In this document: positions 9,567 to 21,232 of the stretch, in pieces | Layout of the letters: each line of letters begins with the position of its first letter | How positions within the stretch are numbered: position 1 is the stretch's first letter | DNA from: Burkholderia cepacia GG4 | Lineage (GTDB): Bacteria > Pseudomonadota > Gammaproteobacteria > Burkholderiales > Burkholderiaceae | Reading direction: 5' to 3' | DNA length: 64,000 bases | Assembly (NCBI RefSeq): GCF_000292915.1 | Contig: NC_018514.1 | Span: 620,001 to 684,000 of the forward strand | Notes under the pieces: generated by a model | What the model was told of the DNA's origin: nothing | The model's input: only the letters and a program-made list of their open reading frames with translations | The model's database searches: none | Translations under genes and position numbers: made by a program

Positions 9567-9878
9567 ATGAAAGAAGCGACCGTCAACTTCAATCCCTTCC
9601 TGAAGCCGTGGGTGGCGCCGCAGCCGAACAACGTCGCCGGCAAGGGGCAGATCGAGATCCCGGGGCAGGTCGAGAACCGTGTCTGGCAGAACCGCAAGGC
9701 GGAGCCGACCCAGTACGAGAACGACCTCGGCGATGCGCTCGAACGCGTGTTCGAGAGCGGCGCGACCGAGCTGGACGATGTCGTCGCGGGCCTGAACCGC
9801 ATCGGCTTCCGCGCGCCGGACGGCACGGCGTGGACGGCCGAGCGCTTCCGCGCCGAAATGGCCTCGCTGGCGGAATGA
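9567..9878 (+). CDS. Small protein with recombinase-like helix-turn-helix
   Basis: A 103-residue protein of unknown role between the ferredoxin and the oxygenase. The N-terminal half is Asn/Pro-rich without a known fold. The C-terminal segment (about residues 62-103: LDDVVAGLNRIGFRAP then GTAWTAERFRAEM) looks like the short helical domain that follows the catalytic domain in large serine recombinases. No recombinase catalytic residues are present. The tight spacing (1 bp after the ferredoxin stop) suggests a function tied to the oxygenase, such as an assembly factor or subunit, rather than DNA recombination. Confidence 0.8.
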   Translation: MKEATVNFNPFLKPWVAPQPNNVAGKGQIEIPGQVENRVWQNRKAEPTQYENDLGDALERVFESGATELDDVVAGLNRIGFRAPDGTAWTAERFRAEMASLAE

Positions 9879-9932
9879 GCCCGCGCACCGCGTGACCGCC
9901 GACCCGACGACAACCGCATCCGGAGCACACTG

Positions 9933-11003
9933 ATGACGTTCCCCGCACAACACGAAGTCCAACACGACCCGGTCCGTGACTACCTCGACCGCGGCATCAA
10001 GAACTACTGGTATCCCGTTGCACCGAGCTGGCAGGTATCGAATGCGCCCGTCGGCCTCACGCGCCTGTCCGAGCAGATCGTGCTGTGGCGCGATCACGAA
10101 GGCAAAGTCCACGCGCTGGAAGATCGCTGCCCGCACCGCGGCGCGCGCCTGTCGCTCGGCTGGAACCTCGGCGGCAACATCGCCTGCTGGTATCACGGCG
10201 TTGAAATCGACGGCGGCGGCACGGTCAATCGCGTGCCGGCGGTATCGAACTGTCCGCTCGAAGGCACGAAGTGCGTGAAGTCGTATCCGGTCGAAGAGAA
10301 GGCCGGCGCGATCTTCCTGTGGTTCGGCGACGAAGCGCACGGCGAGCCGGCGCCGCTGAACCTGCCGGAAGAACTGGTCGCCGACGAGTACGGCCACTTC
10401 CTGTGCGTGTCGAACTGGAAGTGCAATTACCAGTACGCGATCGATAACGTGATGGACCCGATGCACGGCGCGTACCTGCACGCGACGTCGCACTCGATGG
10501 CCGAAGGCGACAAGCAGGCCGAGATGCGCGTGCGCAAGACGGAAACGGGCCTGATGTTCGAGAAGGTCGGCCAGCGCGACGTGAACTTCGACTGGGTCGA
10601 GCTCGGCGAAACCGGCTGCCTGTGGATGCGCCTCGCGATTCCGTACAAGCAGAAGTTCGGCCCGGGCGGCAACTTCGGGATCATCGGCTTCGCGACGCCG
10701 GTCGACGGCGACAACTGCCAGGTCTACTTCTGGCGTACCCGCAAGGTCAGCGGCTGGCAGCGCGACGTGTGGCGCTTCATGTACCGCAACCGCCTCGAGG
10801 GTCTCCATTGGGACGTGCTCGAGCAGGATCGCTACGTCCTCGAAAGCCTCGCGCCGCACGCACGCGATCACGAATACCTGTACCAGCACGACGTCGGCAT
10901 CACGCGCGTGCGCCGGATGCTGCGCCAGCGTGCGCAGGAACACCTGTCCGCGCTCGACGCGCACCGCGCGGCACAAGCCGCATCGGAGCCCGCGAATGGC
11001 TGA
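9933..11003 (+). CDS. Rieske non-haem iron aromatic oxygenase, alpha subunit
   Basis: Terminal oxygenase of 356 residues. The Rieske domain has C66-x-H68 (CPHRGARLS) and C85-x2-H88 (CWYHG). The catalytic mononuclear iron site is DNVMDPMHGAYLH, with D175, H178 and H183. No beta-subunit gene is present, which places it with the alpha-only oxygenases (phthalate 4,5-dioxygenase, vanillate or dicamba demethylase, LigX type). It may therefore hydroxylate or O/N-demethylate its aromatic substrate. The reading frame overlaps the next gene by 8 bp. Confidence 0.93.
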   Translation: MTFPAQHEVQHDPVRDYLDRGIKNYWYPVAPSWQVSNAPVGLTRLSEQIVLWRDHEGKVHALEDRCPHRGARLSLGWNLGGNIACWYHGVEIDGGGTVNRVPAVSNCPLEGTKCVKSYPVEEKAGAIFLWFGDEAHGEPAPLNLPEELVADEYGHFLCVSNWKCNYQYAIDNVMDPMHGAYLHATSHSMAEGDKQAEMRVRKTETGLMFEKVGQRDVNFDWVELGETGCLWMRLAIPYKQKFGPGGNFGIIGFATPVDGDNCQVYFWRTRKVSGWQRDVWRFMYRNRLEGLHWDVLEQDRYVLESLAPHARDHEYLYQHDVGITRVRRMLRQRAQEHLSALDAHRAAQAASEPANG

Positions 11004-11766
11004 GTTCGCTCCGGTCGTGTCGCTGCCGGGGCGCCGCGTGCTCGTCACGGGCGGCGCGCGCGGTCTCGGCGCGGCGTTCGTGAAGGCACTGGTCGCCGCG
11101 GGCGCGCAGGTCGCGTTCGGCGACGTGCTCGTCGAAGAGGGCCGTGCGCTGGCCGCGCAGCTCACGCAAGCCGGCCACGCCGCGCATTTCTTTGCGCTCG
11201 ACCTGGCCGATCCGGCGAGCGTCGACGCGTTCGTCGCGCAGGGCGCGGCGGCGCTCGGCGGCATCGACGCACTGATCAACAACGCGGCGATCACCAACTC
11301 GGGCGGCAGGCTGTCGACGGAACTCGACGTGTCGACCTGGGATGCCGTGATGAACGTGAACGTGCGCGGCGTGTGGCTCGTCAGCAATGCGGCGCTGCCG
11401 CACCTGGCGCAGTCGGGGCGCGGCGCGATCGTGAACCTCGCCTCGGACACCGCGCTGTGGGGCGCGCCGAAGCTGCTCGCGTACGTCGCCAGCAAGGGCG
11501 CCGTGATCGCGATGACGCATGCGCAGGCCCGCGAGTTCGGCGCGCACGGCGTGACGGTCAATGCGATCGCGCCCGGGCTCACCGAAGTCGAGGCGACGGC
11601 CTACGTGCCGGCCGAACGCCACGCGTTCTACATGCAGGGCCGCGCGCTCACGCGTGCGCAGGTGCCCGAGGACGTGACGGGCCCCGTGCTGTTCCTGCTG
11701 TCGGACGGCGCGCGCTTCGTGACGGGTCAACTGCTGCCGGTGAACGGCGGCTTCGTAATGAACTGA
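10996..11766 (+). CDS. Short-chain dehydrogenase/reductase
   Basis: NAD(P)-dependent SDR of 256 residues with all classical elements: TGGARGLG near residue 15, NNAA near 95, the catalytic Ser in NLASDTAL near 150, and Y163-x3-K167. It is a good candidate for oxidising a dihydrodiol or alcohol made by the Rieske oxygenase. It overlaps the oxygenase gene by 8 bp. ATG 10996 was chosen over the longer frame because it matches the usual SDR length. Confidence 0.9.
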   Translation: MAEFAPVVSLPGRRVLVTGGARGLGAAFVKALVAAGAQVAFGDVLVEEGRALAAQLTQAGHAAHFFALDLADPASVDAFVAQGAAALGGIDALINNAAITNSGGRLSTELDVSTWDAVMNVNVRGVWLVSNAALPHLAQSGRGAIVNLASDTALWGAPKLLAYVASKGAVIAMTHAQAREFGAHGVTVNAIAPGLTEVEATAYVPAERHAFYMQGRALTRAQVPEDVTGPVLFLLSDGARFVTGQLLPVNGGFVMN

Positions 11767-11800
11767 ATTGAAGTTTTCACTCGGAATGAAGGAGAGGACG

Positions 11801-12328
11801 ATGGCGGACGCAGATCTCGAACGCAAGTCGTGGGACCAGCCGGAAGACGCAAGCTTCGGCGACTGGATGGAAGGGCGTGTCGCGCGCTACGAAACGCGGC
11901 GCTACGACTGGGACGCGCTGAAGTTCCAGGCCGACTACGACCCGAAGTACCGCCGTGCGCAGATGCGCTACGTCGGCACCGGCGGCACGGGCGTCGCGAA
12001 GGACGTCAACACGGTGCCGGCCGGCAACTTCACGTTCTCGACGATGGTCATCCCGGCCGGCAACATCGGCCCGAGCCACATCCACATCGACGTCGAGGAA
12101 ATCTTCTTCGTGCTGCGCGGCAAGATGAAGGTGATCTGCGAGCGCGACGGCGAGACCTGGGAAGCGATCCTCGGCGAGCGCGACCTGATCTCGGTGCCGC
12201 CGGGCGTGTATCGCACGGAAATCAACATCGGTGAGGAAGATGCGCTGATGTGCGTGATGCTCGGTTCGTCGAAGCCCATCACGCCGACCTATCCGCCGGA
12301 TTCGCCGCTCGCGAAGATCAAGCGCTGA
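11801..12328 (+). CDS. Cupin-domain protein
   Basis: A 175-residue single-cupin protein. The metal-binding motif is clear: H93-x-H95-x3-E99 (PSHIHIDVEE), followed by a second motif in DLISVPPGVYRTEINIG. Cupins in aromatic pathways act as dioxygenases, isomerases or decarboxylases, and the exact role here cannot be read off. ATG 11801 has a GGAGAGG site; an upstream in-frame TTG at 11768 is less likely. Confidence 0.85.
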   Translation: MADADLERKSWDQPEDASFGDWMEGRVARYETRRYDWDALKFQADYDPKYRRAQMRYVGTGGTGVAKDVNTVPAGNFTFSTMVIPAGNIGPSHIHIDVEEIFFVLRGKMKVICERDGETWEAILGERDLISVPPGVYRTEINIGEEDALMCVMLGSSKPITPTYPPDSPLAKIKR

Positions 12329-12346
12329 GACGGAGCGGAGCAAGCC

Positions 12347-13243
12347 ATGAGTGTCATCGACAAACGTGAACGCGACCGCACCGCGGCATTCGCAGCGCTG
12401 CTCGGGCAGTTTCCCGAACAGCGCGGCGCAGCCGGCGCGGCGGGCACGATCGGTTATCGCGAGGCCGGCGCGCAGCATGCGGGCCACGCGTTGCCCGTCG
12501 TGCTGCTGCATGGGATCGGCTCGGGTGCCGCGTCGTGGGTGCGCCAGCTCGACACGCTCGGCGCGTCGCGCCGCGTGCTCGCGTGGGATGCGCCCGGCTA
12601 CGGCGTGTCGACCCCCGTGCACGGCGCGTCGCCGGCGGCCGCCGATTACGCGGCGTCGCTGAACGCGTGGCTCGAGGCACTCGGCATCGAACGCTGCGTG
12701 CTGGTCGGGCATTCGCTCGGCGCGATCATCGCGGGCGGGTTGGCCCGCGTGATGCCCGCGCGGATCGCCGGGCTGTTGCTGATCTCGCCCGCGGGCGGCT
12801 ACGGCAGCGCGCCCGCCGAAACGCGCGACACGCGCCGCGATGCGCGGCTGGCGATGCTCGACGAACTCGGCCCGGCCGGGCTCGCCGAGCAGCGCAGCGG
12901 CAACATGCTGTCGGGCTTCGCGAGCGAGGATGCGCGTGCGTGGGTGCGCTGGAACATGGCACGCATCGTGCCGGCCGGCTACGCGCAGGCCACGCATCTG
13001 CTCGCGAACGCCGATCTCGCGTCCGATCTCGCCGGCTTTCGCGGCCGCACGGCGGTGGCGGTCGGCGCGAACGACGCGATCACGCCGCCGGCCGCATGCG
13101 AGCGGATCGCCGCGGCCGTGCACGTCGGGCTGCAGGTGATTCCGCAGGCCGGTCATGCGGGGTACGTGGAGGCGCCGGCAGTCTATTCGTCGCTGATCGA
13201 CACGTTCTGTCGTCAATGCGACCGTCAACGGGGTCTGGAATGA
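12347..13243 (+). CDS. Alpha/beta hydrolase, candidate C-C bond hydrolase
   Basis: A 298-residue hydrolase with a complete triad: S123 in GHSLG, D243 in GANDAITPP and H270 in QAGHAGYVE. The oxyanion loop is LLHGIGSGAASW. In operons with an extradiol dioxygenase, such enzymes usually split the meta-cleavage product (BphD/MhpC type), which is the most likely role here; an esterase cannot be excluded. The stop overlaps the start of the second iclR gene. Confidence 0.88.
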   Translation: MSVIDKRERDRTAAFAALLGQFPEQRGAAGAAGTIGYREAGAQHAGHALPVVLLHGIGSGAASWVRQLDTLGASRRVLAWDAPGYGVSTPVHGASPAAADYAASLNAWLEALGIERCVLVGHSLGAIIAGGLARVMPARIAGLLLISPAGGYGSAPAETRDTRRDARLAMLDELGPAGLAEQRSGNMLSGFASEDARAWVRWNMARIVPAGYAQATHLLANADLASDLAGFRGRTAVAVGANDAITPPAACERIAAAVHVGLQVIPQAGHAGYVEAPAVYSSLIDTFCRQCDRQRGLE

Positions 13244-14097
13244 GCGAACCGTTGCAACAACAGGACGCAGATAACGCGAAGTCCGAGGCCAACTACGTGG
13301 TGCCTGGCCTCGAACGCGGACTGCGGATCCTCGCCGAATTCTCGCCGCGCGAGCCGGTGCTCGGCGCGCCGGAACTGTCCAAGCGCCTCGGGATTCCGCG
13401 CACGACGGTGTTCCGTCTGCTGCAGACGCTCGAATCGCTCGGCTTTCTCGAGCGCGCGGACAAGGATCGCAATTACAAGCTGGGCATCGCCGTGCTGCGG
13501 CTCGGCTTCGAATACCTGAGCTCGCTGGAGCTGACCGATCTCGGCCTGCCGGTGATCGAGAGCCTGCGCGACGCGACCGGCTTCACGACGCACATCGTGA
13601 TCCGCGACGGCCGCGACGTGGTGTTCGTCGCGAAGGCGCAGAGCCAGTCGCCGGTGTTCAGCTCGATTCGCGTGAACGTCGGCACGCGGCTGCCCGCGCA
13701 TGCGACGACCCACGGCCACGTGCTGATGGGCGACCTGTCGCTTCAGGCGCTGCGTGCGCTGTATCCGGAAGGCACGCTGAACCGGATGACGAGCGCGACG
13801 CCGGAATCGGTCGACGCGCTGTATGAAGTGATCCGCGAGGATGCGCTGCGCGGCTACGGCGTCAGCAATTCGTCGTTCGAGCGCGGCATCTCGGTGGTCA
13901 CGGCGCCGGTGCGCAACGACACGCAGAAGATCGTCGCGTGCATCACGGTGACGGTGCCGCGGCCGGAGATCGACGCGGCGCTGATCGCCGATGGCTTGAT
14001 CGACAAGGTGCAGCGCGCGGCGGCGGAACTGTCGCGGCGGCTCAATTACCGCTCGGACGACGAGCACACGTTTCTCAAAGCTTTAGGACTGCGATGA
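13240..14097 (+). CDS. IclR-family transcriptional regulator (2)
   Basis: A 285-residue regulator embedded in the operon and overlapping both neighbours by 4 bp. The winged HTH (about residues 20-75) includes LGAPELSKRLGIPRTT, and the effector domain follows. It is strikingly similar along its whole length to the IclR at 6676, with a nearly unchanged recognition helix. Being part of the operon it probably controls, it could autoregulate through the operator at 9187. Whether it represses or activates cannot be decided from sequence. Confidence 0.92.
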   Translation: MSEPLQQQDADNAKSEANYVVPGLERGLRILAEFSPREPVLGAPELSKRLGIPRTTVFRLLQTLESLGFLERADKDRNYKLGIAVLRLGFEYLSSLELTDLGLPVIESLRDATGFTTHIVIRDGRDVVFVAKAQSQSPVFSSIRVNVGTRLPAHATTHGHVLMGDLSLQALRALYPEGTLNRMTSATPESVDALYEVIREDALRGYGVSNSSFERGISVVTAPVRNDTQKIVACITVTVPRPEIDAALIADGLIDKVQRAAAELSRRLNYRSDDEHTFLKALGLR

Positions 14098-14883
14098 TTC
14101 AGATCGATCTGACCGGGCAGGTGGCGGTGGTGACGGGCGGTTCGTCCGGCATCGGCCTCGCGACTGCCGAACGGTTCCTGCAGGCCGGCGCGTCGGTCGC
14201 GATTTGCGGCCGCGACGGCGAGCGCCTCGCGCGCGCCGAAGCGATGCTCGGCGAAAAATATCCGGGCGCGCAACTGCTCGCCGTGCGCTGCAACGTGCTC
14301 GACGAAGCCGACGTGGCCGCATTCGCGCAGGCCGTGTCCGAGCGCTTCGGCCGGGCCGACATGCTGGTCAACAACGCAGGCCAGGGCCGCGTGTCGACCT
14401 TCGCGGAAACGACCGACGACGCATGGCGCGAAGAGCTCGAGCTGAAGTACTTCAGCATCATCCGCCCGACCCGCGCGTTCCTGCCGCTGCTGCGCGACGC
14501 GCAGGCGCCGACGATCACCTGCGTGAACTCCCTGCTCGCGCTGCAGCCGGAACCGCACATGGTCGCGACGTCGTCGGCGCGCGCGGGCGTGCTGAGCCTC
14601 GTGAAGTCGCTCGCGACCGAGTTGGCGCCGCAGCGCATCCGCGTGAACTCGATCCTGATCGGCATCGTCGAGTCGGGGCAGTGGCGCCGCCGCTACGAAG
14701 CGCAGGCGCAAGCCGGCGAAAGCTGGGAAGACTGGACGGGCGCGCTCGCCCGCAACAAGAACATTCCGCTGAACCGCTTCGGCAAGCCCGACGAGGCAGC
14801 CTGGGCACTTTTTTATCTCGCAACGCATCTGTCGTCCTATACGACGGGCAGCCATATCGACGTTTCTGGAGGTTTTGCACGCC

Positions 14884-14891
<8 letters not shown>
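14094..14891 (+). CDS. SDR-fold protein with degenerate catalytic motif
   Basis: A 265-residue Rossmann protein with an intact nucleotide site (TGGSSGIG near residue 12, NNAG near 92) and S146. At the canonical Tyr and Lys positions, 13 and 17 residues after the Ser, it has T159 and R163 (ATSSARAGV instead of YxxSK). The fold is otherwise preserved through the C-terminal SGG. It may bind NAD(P)H but use different chemistry or have a structural role. It is coupled to the genes on both sides by overlaps. Confidence 0.85.
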
Positions 14892-17383
<2,492 letters not shown>

Positions 17384-17481
17384 GCGGACCGCCCGGTCGA
17401 CCCGGCCATTCGGGCCATTGAACGGCCGCCTGCGCCACGGCGCGGGCAGCTGTGCAGAGACAGATTTGTGGGACTTGTGAC

Positions 17482-18972
17482 ATGACTCCATTCGATACGA
17501 GCCTCGTACCCAACGGCGACATCCTGATCGGCGGCGAGTGGCGGCGCGGCCGTGGCGCGCCTTTCGCGAGCATCTATCCGGCCGACCAGTCGCTGAACAT
17601 GGAAGTTTCGACAGCGAACGCGGAAGACGCGGCCGAAGCCGTCGTGGCTGCCGATGCCGCGTGGCGTCGCGCCGACTGGGCCGGGCTCAAGCCGCACCAG
17701 CGCGCGCTGGTGCTGTACCGGATCGCCGACCTGATCATGCAGCGTCACGAGGCGCTCGCGAACCTGCAGCGCCGCGACAACGGCAAGCCGATCGGCGAGA
17801 CGCGCGTGCTGGTGGCCAGCGCGGCCAACACGTTCCGCTATTTCGCGGCCTGCCTCGAAACGCTCGACGAGGAACTGACGCCGTCGCGCGGCGATTACCT
17901 GACGATGAGCGTGCACGAGCCGATCGGTGTGATCGCGGCGATCACGCCGTGGAACTCGCCGATCGCGTCCGACGCGCAGAAGCTCGCGCCGGCGCTCGCC
18001 GGCGGCAACGCGGTGGTGCTCAAGCCGGCCGAAGTCACGCCGCTCGTGTCGCTCGCGCTGGCCCGCATCTGCGAGGAAGCCGGCGTGCCGAAGGGCGTGC
18101 TGAGCGTGCTGCCGGGCAAGGGCTCGGTGATCGGCGACGTGCTGGTGCGTCATCCGCTCGTGAAGAAGGTGTCGTTTACCGGCGGCACCGAAGTCGGCCG
18201 CGGCATCGCGCGCATCGCGGCCGAAAAGCTGATGCCCGTGTCGCTGGAACTCGGCGGCAAGTCGCCGACGATCGTGTTCGACGACGCGGATCTCGATCAC
18301 GCGGTCAACGGCGTGCTGTACGGCATCTTCAGTTCGTCGGGAGAAGCCTGCATCGCGGGTTCGCGCCTGTTCGTGCAGCGCGCGGTGTACGACGAATTCA
18401 TGCAGCGGCTGGTGGCCGGCGCACGCAAGCTGCGCGTGGGCGACCCGACGCGGCCCGACACGCAGATGGGCCCGCTGATCACCGCGAAGCATCGCGAGTC
18501 GGTGGAGCGCTACGTCGCGCTCGGGCTGGAAGAAGGCGGCCGCCTGCTGTGCGGCGGCGAGCGGCCGTCGGGCGACGGGCGCGAGGACGGTTTCTTCTAT
18601 CAGCCGACGATTCTCGAAGGCTTGCCGAACAGCGCACGCATCTGCCAGGAAGAAATCTTCGGGCCGGTGCTGGTCGCGATGCCGTTCGACGACGAAGCGT
18701 CGCTGATCGCCCAGGCGAACGACAGCGTGTTCGGTCTCGCCGCCGGTATCTGGACGCGCGACTACAAGCGCGCGTGGCGCACCGCGCGTGCGCTCGAGAC
18801 GGGCACCGTCTGGATCAACACGTACAAGCTGTTCTCGATCTCCACGCCGTTCTCCGGCTGGAAGGAGAGCGGAATGGGACGCGAGAAGGGGCGTCTCGGC
18901 ATCCGCGAGTACATGCAGCAGAAGAGCCTCTACTGGGGCTTGAACGACGCGCCGCTGCCGTGGGCGAACTGA
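17482..18972 (+). CDS. Aldehyde dehydrogenase
   Basis: NAD(P)-dependent ALDH of 496 residues. Catalytic residues are N158 (PWNSP), E256 (LELGGKSP) and C290 (SGEACIAGSR). The segment PFSGWKESGMGREKG near the C-terminus is typical of the gamma-aminobutyraldehyde/betaine/aromatic aldehyde group. It most likely oxidises the aldehyde produced by the ThDP enzyme. A 98-bp gap separates it from the AspDH-like gene, the largest within the operon, but no terminator is evident there. Confidence 0.92.
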   Translation: MTPFDTSLVPNGDILIGGEWRRGRGAPFASIYPADQSLNMEVSTANAEDAAEAVVAADAAWRRADWAGLKPHQRALVLYRIADLIMQRHEALANLQRRDNGKPIGETRVLVASAANTFRYFAACLETLDEELTPSRGDYLTMSVHEPIGVIAAITPWNSPIASDAQKLAPALAGGNAVVLKPAEVTPLVSLALARICEEAGVPKGVLSVLPGKGSVIGDVLVRHPLVKKVSFTGGTEVGRGIARIAAEKLMPVSLELGGKSPTIVFDDADLDHAVNGVLYGIFSSSGEACIAGSRLFVQRAVYDEFMQRLVAGARKLRVGDPTRPDTQMGPLITAKHRESVERYVALGLEEGGRLLCGGERPSGDGREDGFFYQPTILEGLPNSARICQEEIFGPVLVAMPFDDEASLIAQANDSVFGLAAGIWTRDYKRAWRTARALETGTVWINTYKLFSISTPFSGWKESGMGREKGRLGIREYMQQKSLYWGLNDAPLPWAN

Positions 18973-18990
18973 GCGAAGGGGAATGACGCA

Positions 18991-19953
18991 ATGAGCATCT
19001 TGGGTATCGAGCAGATCACGTACGGTGTCGACGACCTCGCGACGTGCCGGCGCTTTTTCGCCGACTGGGGGCTGAAGGAAGTCGCGCACGACGACACGCG
19101 CGCACGCTTCGAAACGTTGAACGGCTGCACCGTGCTGGTCGTGAAGGCCGACGATCCGTCGCTGCCGCCCGCGTTCGAAGCGGGCCCGACGCTGCGTGAA
19201 GTCACGTGGGGCGTCGCGACGCAGCAGGAAGTCGACGCGCTGCGCACGAAGCTGGCCGGCCAGCCCGGCTATTACGCGCAGGACGATGCGGTCGGCTGCA
19301 TTGATCCGAACGGGATGGCGATCCGCATCGAGGTGACGCGCAAGCGTGCACTCGACATCACCGGCTCGCCGTCGAACGTGTGGGGCCAGACGGTGCGGGT
19401 CGACCAGCCGAGCCCGATCTACGCGCGCGCCGAGCCGGTCGAGGTCGGACACGTCGTGTTCTTCACGAACTGCCTCGACGCGCAGGAAAAGTTCTATCAC
19501 GAGCTACTCGGCTTCGAGACGTCGGACCGCTACCCGGGCCGCGGCGCGTTCATGCGCTGCGCGCCGCACGGCGGCCACCACGACCTGTTCCTGCTCGCGC
19601 TGCCGAATGGCAAGCGCGGCCTGAACCACGTCGCGTTCACCGTGCGCGACATCCACGAAGTGTTCGGCGGCGGCATGCACATCGACCGCTGCGGCTGGGA
19701 AACGCAGCTCGGCCCGGGTCGTCACCCGGTGTCGTCCGCGTACTTCTGGTACTTCCAGAATCCGGCCGGCGCGCTGATCGAGTACTACGCGGACGAAGAC
19801 GTGCTGACGCCCGAATGGCAGCCGCGCGAATTCGAACCGGGCCCGACCGTGTTCGCCGAATGGGCCGTCGACGGCGGCCTCGACGGCAACACGCGCCGGC
19901 AGAAGAACGCGAAGGCGCCGGAAGGCAAGTTCATGACGGAGCGCAAATCATGA
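18991..19953 (+). CDS. Type I extradiol ring-cleavage dioxygenase
   Basis: Two VOC modules, 320 residues, in the architecture of 2,3-dihydroxybiphenyl 1,2-dioxygenase (BphC). The C-terminal module holds the iron ligands H154 (VGHVVFF), H213 (LNHVAF) and E264 (LIEYY). Active-site H245 and Y254 are spaced as H241 and Y250 in BphC. The N-terminal module lacks these ligands, as expected. It should open a catechol-type ring next to the hydroxyls (meta cleavage). It overlaps the reductase gene by 4 bp. Confidence 0.9.
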   Translation: MSILGIEQITYGVDDLATCRRFFADWGLKEVAHDDTRARFETLNGCTVLVVKADDPSLPPAFEAGPTLREVTWGVATQQEVDALRTKLAGQPGYYAQDDAVGCIDPNGMAIRIEVTRKRALDITGSPSNVWGQTVRVDQPSPIYARAEPVEVGHVVFFTNCLDAQEKFYHELLGFETSDRYPGRGAFMRCAPHGGHHDLFLLALPNGKRGLNHVAFTVRDIHEVFGGGMHIDRCGWETQLGPGRHPVSSAYFWYFQNPAGALIEYYADEDVLTPEWQPREFEPGPTVFAEWAVDGGLDGNTRRQKNAKAPEGKFMTERKS

Positions 19954-21194
19954 CCGAAGCGAACACACCGGAGTCGGCCGCGCCGGGCACGGTCGTCGTG
20001 ATCGGCGGCGGCCAGGCTGCAGGCTGGGTGCTGAAGACGCTGCGCGCGGAAGGCTTCGCGGGCCGCCTCGTGATGATCGCGGATGAACCGCACCTGCCGT
20101 ACGAGCGCCCACCGCTGTCGAAGGCCGTGCTGGCCGGCGATGCCGACATCGAGACGGTGCGCGTCGTGCGCCCGGACGAATTCGACACGCTGAATGTCGA
20201 GGCGTGGCAGCCGGAACGCGCGGCGTCGATCGATCGGGCACGCCGCGTGGTGAAGACCGAAAGCGGCCGCGAGATCGAATACGACCGGCTCGTGATCGCG
20301 ACCGGCGGCACGTCGCGCCGCTTGCCGGATGCGATCGTCAAGACGCCGAACCTGCATTACCTGCGCACGCTCGACGAAGCGGCCGCGCTCGGCGAGAAGC
20401 TGCGCGCGAGCCGGCGCGTGCTCGTGATCGGCGGCGGCTGGATCGGCCTCGAAGTCGCGGCGACCGCGCGCAAGCTCGGCGTCGAGGCGGTCGTCGTCGA
20501 AGGTGCGCCGCGCCTGTGCGGGCGCTCGGTGCCGCAGATCGTGTCGGACTTCCTGCTCGACCTGCACCGCGCGAACGGCGTCGACGTGCGTCTCGGCGCG
20601 GCGCTCGCATCGCTCGACGTGCAGCAGGACGACGCATCGAAGGTGCGCGCGACGCTCGCGGACGGCACGACGATCGACGCCGATTTCGCGGTGGCCGGCA
20701 TCGGTCTCGCGCTGAATGCGTCGCTCGCGAGCGACGCGGGGCTGGCGCTCGACGACGGGATCGTCGTCGACGAATTCGGCGCGACCAGCGACCCGGCGAT
20801 CTTCGCGTGCGGCGACGTCGCGAACCATCACAACGGCTGGCTGAAGCGGCGCGTGCGGCTCGAATCGTGGGCGAACGCGCAGAACCAGGCGATCGCGGCC
20901 GCGAAGGCCGTGCTCGGCGTGCGCGCGCCGTATGCGGAGATTCCGTGGTTCTGGTCCGATCAGTACGACGTGAACCTGCAGATCCTCGGCGATCTGCCGG
21001 CGGATGCGCAGCTCGTCGTGCGCGGCGATCTCGCCGCGCGCCGTGCGACGCTGTTTTTTGTGGGCGACGGGCATGTGAGAGGTGTCATCGCCGTGAACAA
21101 CGCACGTGAGCTGAAGCTCGCGCGCAAGTGGATGAACCAGGGCCGGGCAGTCGATACGGAAGCCCTGGCAGACACGTCCAAAGCGCTTGCCTGA
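19950..21194 (+). CDS. FAD-dependent ferredoxin reductase
   Basis: A 414-residue reductase of the BphA4/putidaredoxin-reductase type. It has two dinucleotide-binding motifs (VIGGGQAAGW near residue 13 for FAD, VIGGGWIGLEVA near 155 for NAD(P)H), plus YERPPLSK and FACGDVANHHNG. It supplies electrons to the Rieske ferredoxin encoded at 9248. Having the reductase at the far end of the operon completes a three-component oxygenase system. Confidence 0.93.
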   Translation: MTEANTPESAAPGTVVVIGGGQAAGWVLKTLRAEGFAGRLVMIADEPHLPYERPPLSKAVLAGDADIETVRVVRPDEFDTLNVEAWQPERAASIDRARRVVKTESGREIEYDRLVIATGGTSRRLPDAIVKTPNLHYLRTLDEAAALGEKLRASRRVLVIGGGWIGLEVAATARKLGVEAVVVEGAPRLCGRSVPQIVSDFLLDLHRANGVDVRLGAALASLDVQQDDASKVRATLADGTTIDADFAVAGIGLALNASLASDAGLALDDGIVVDEFGATSDPAIFACGDVANHHNGWLKRRVRLESWANAQNQAIAAAKAVLGVRAPYAEIPWFWSDQYDVNLQILGDLPADAQLVVRGDLAARRATLFFVGDGHVRGVIAVNNARELKLARKWMNQGRAVDTEALADTSKALA

Positions 21195-21232
21195 CCGGCC
21201 AAGCCGGTACAAAGATCCAGGAGACACCCCGC

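Noticed and set aside
9567..9878. Prophage or mobile-element recombinase
   Set aside because: Only a helical domain similar to part of a serine recombinase is present, with no catalytic region and no attachment-site or phage genes.
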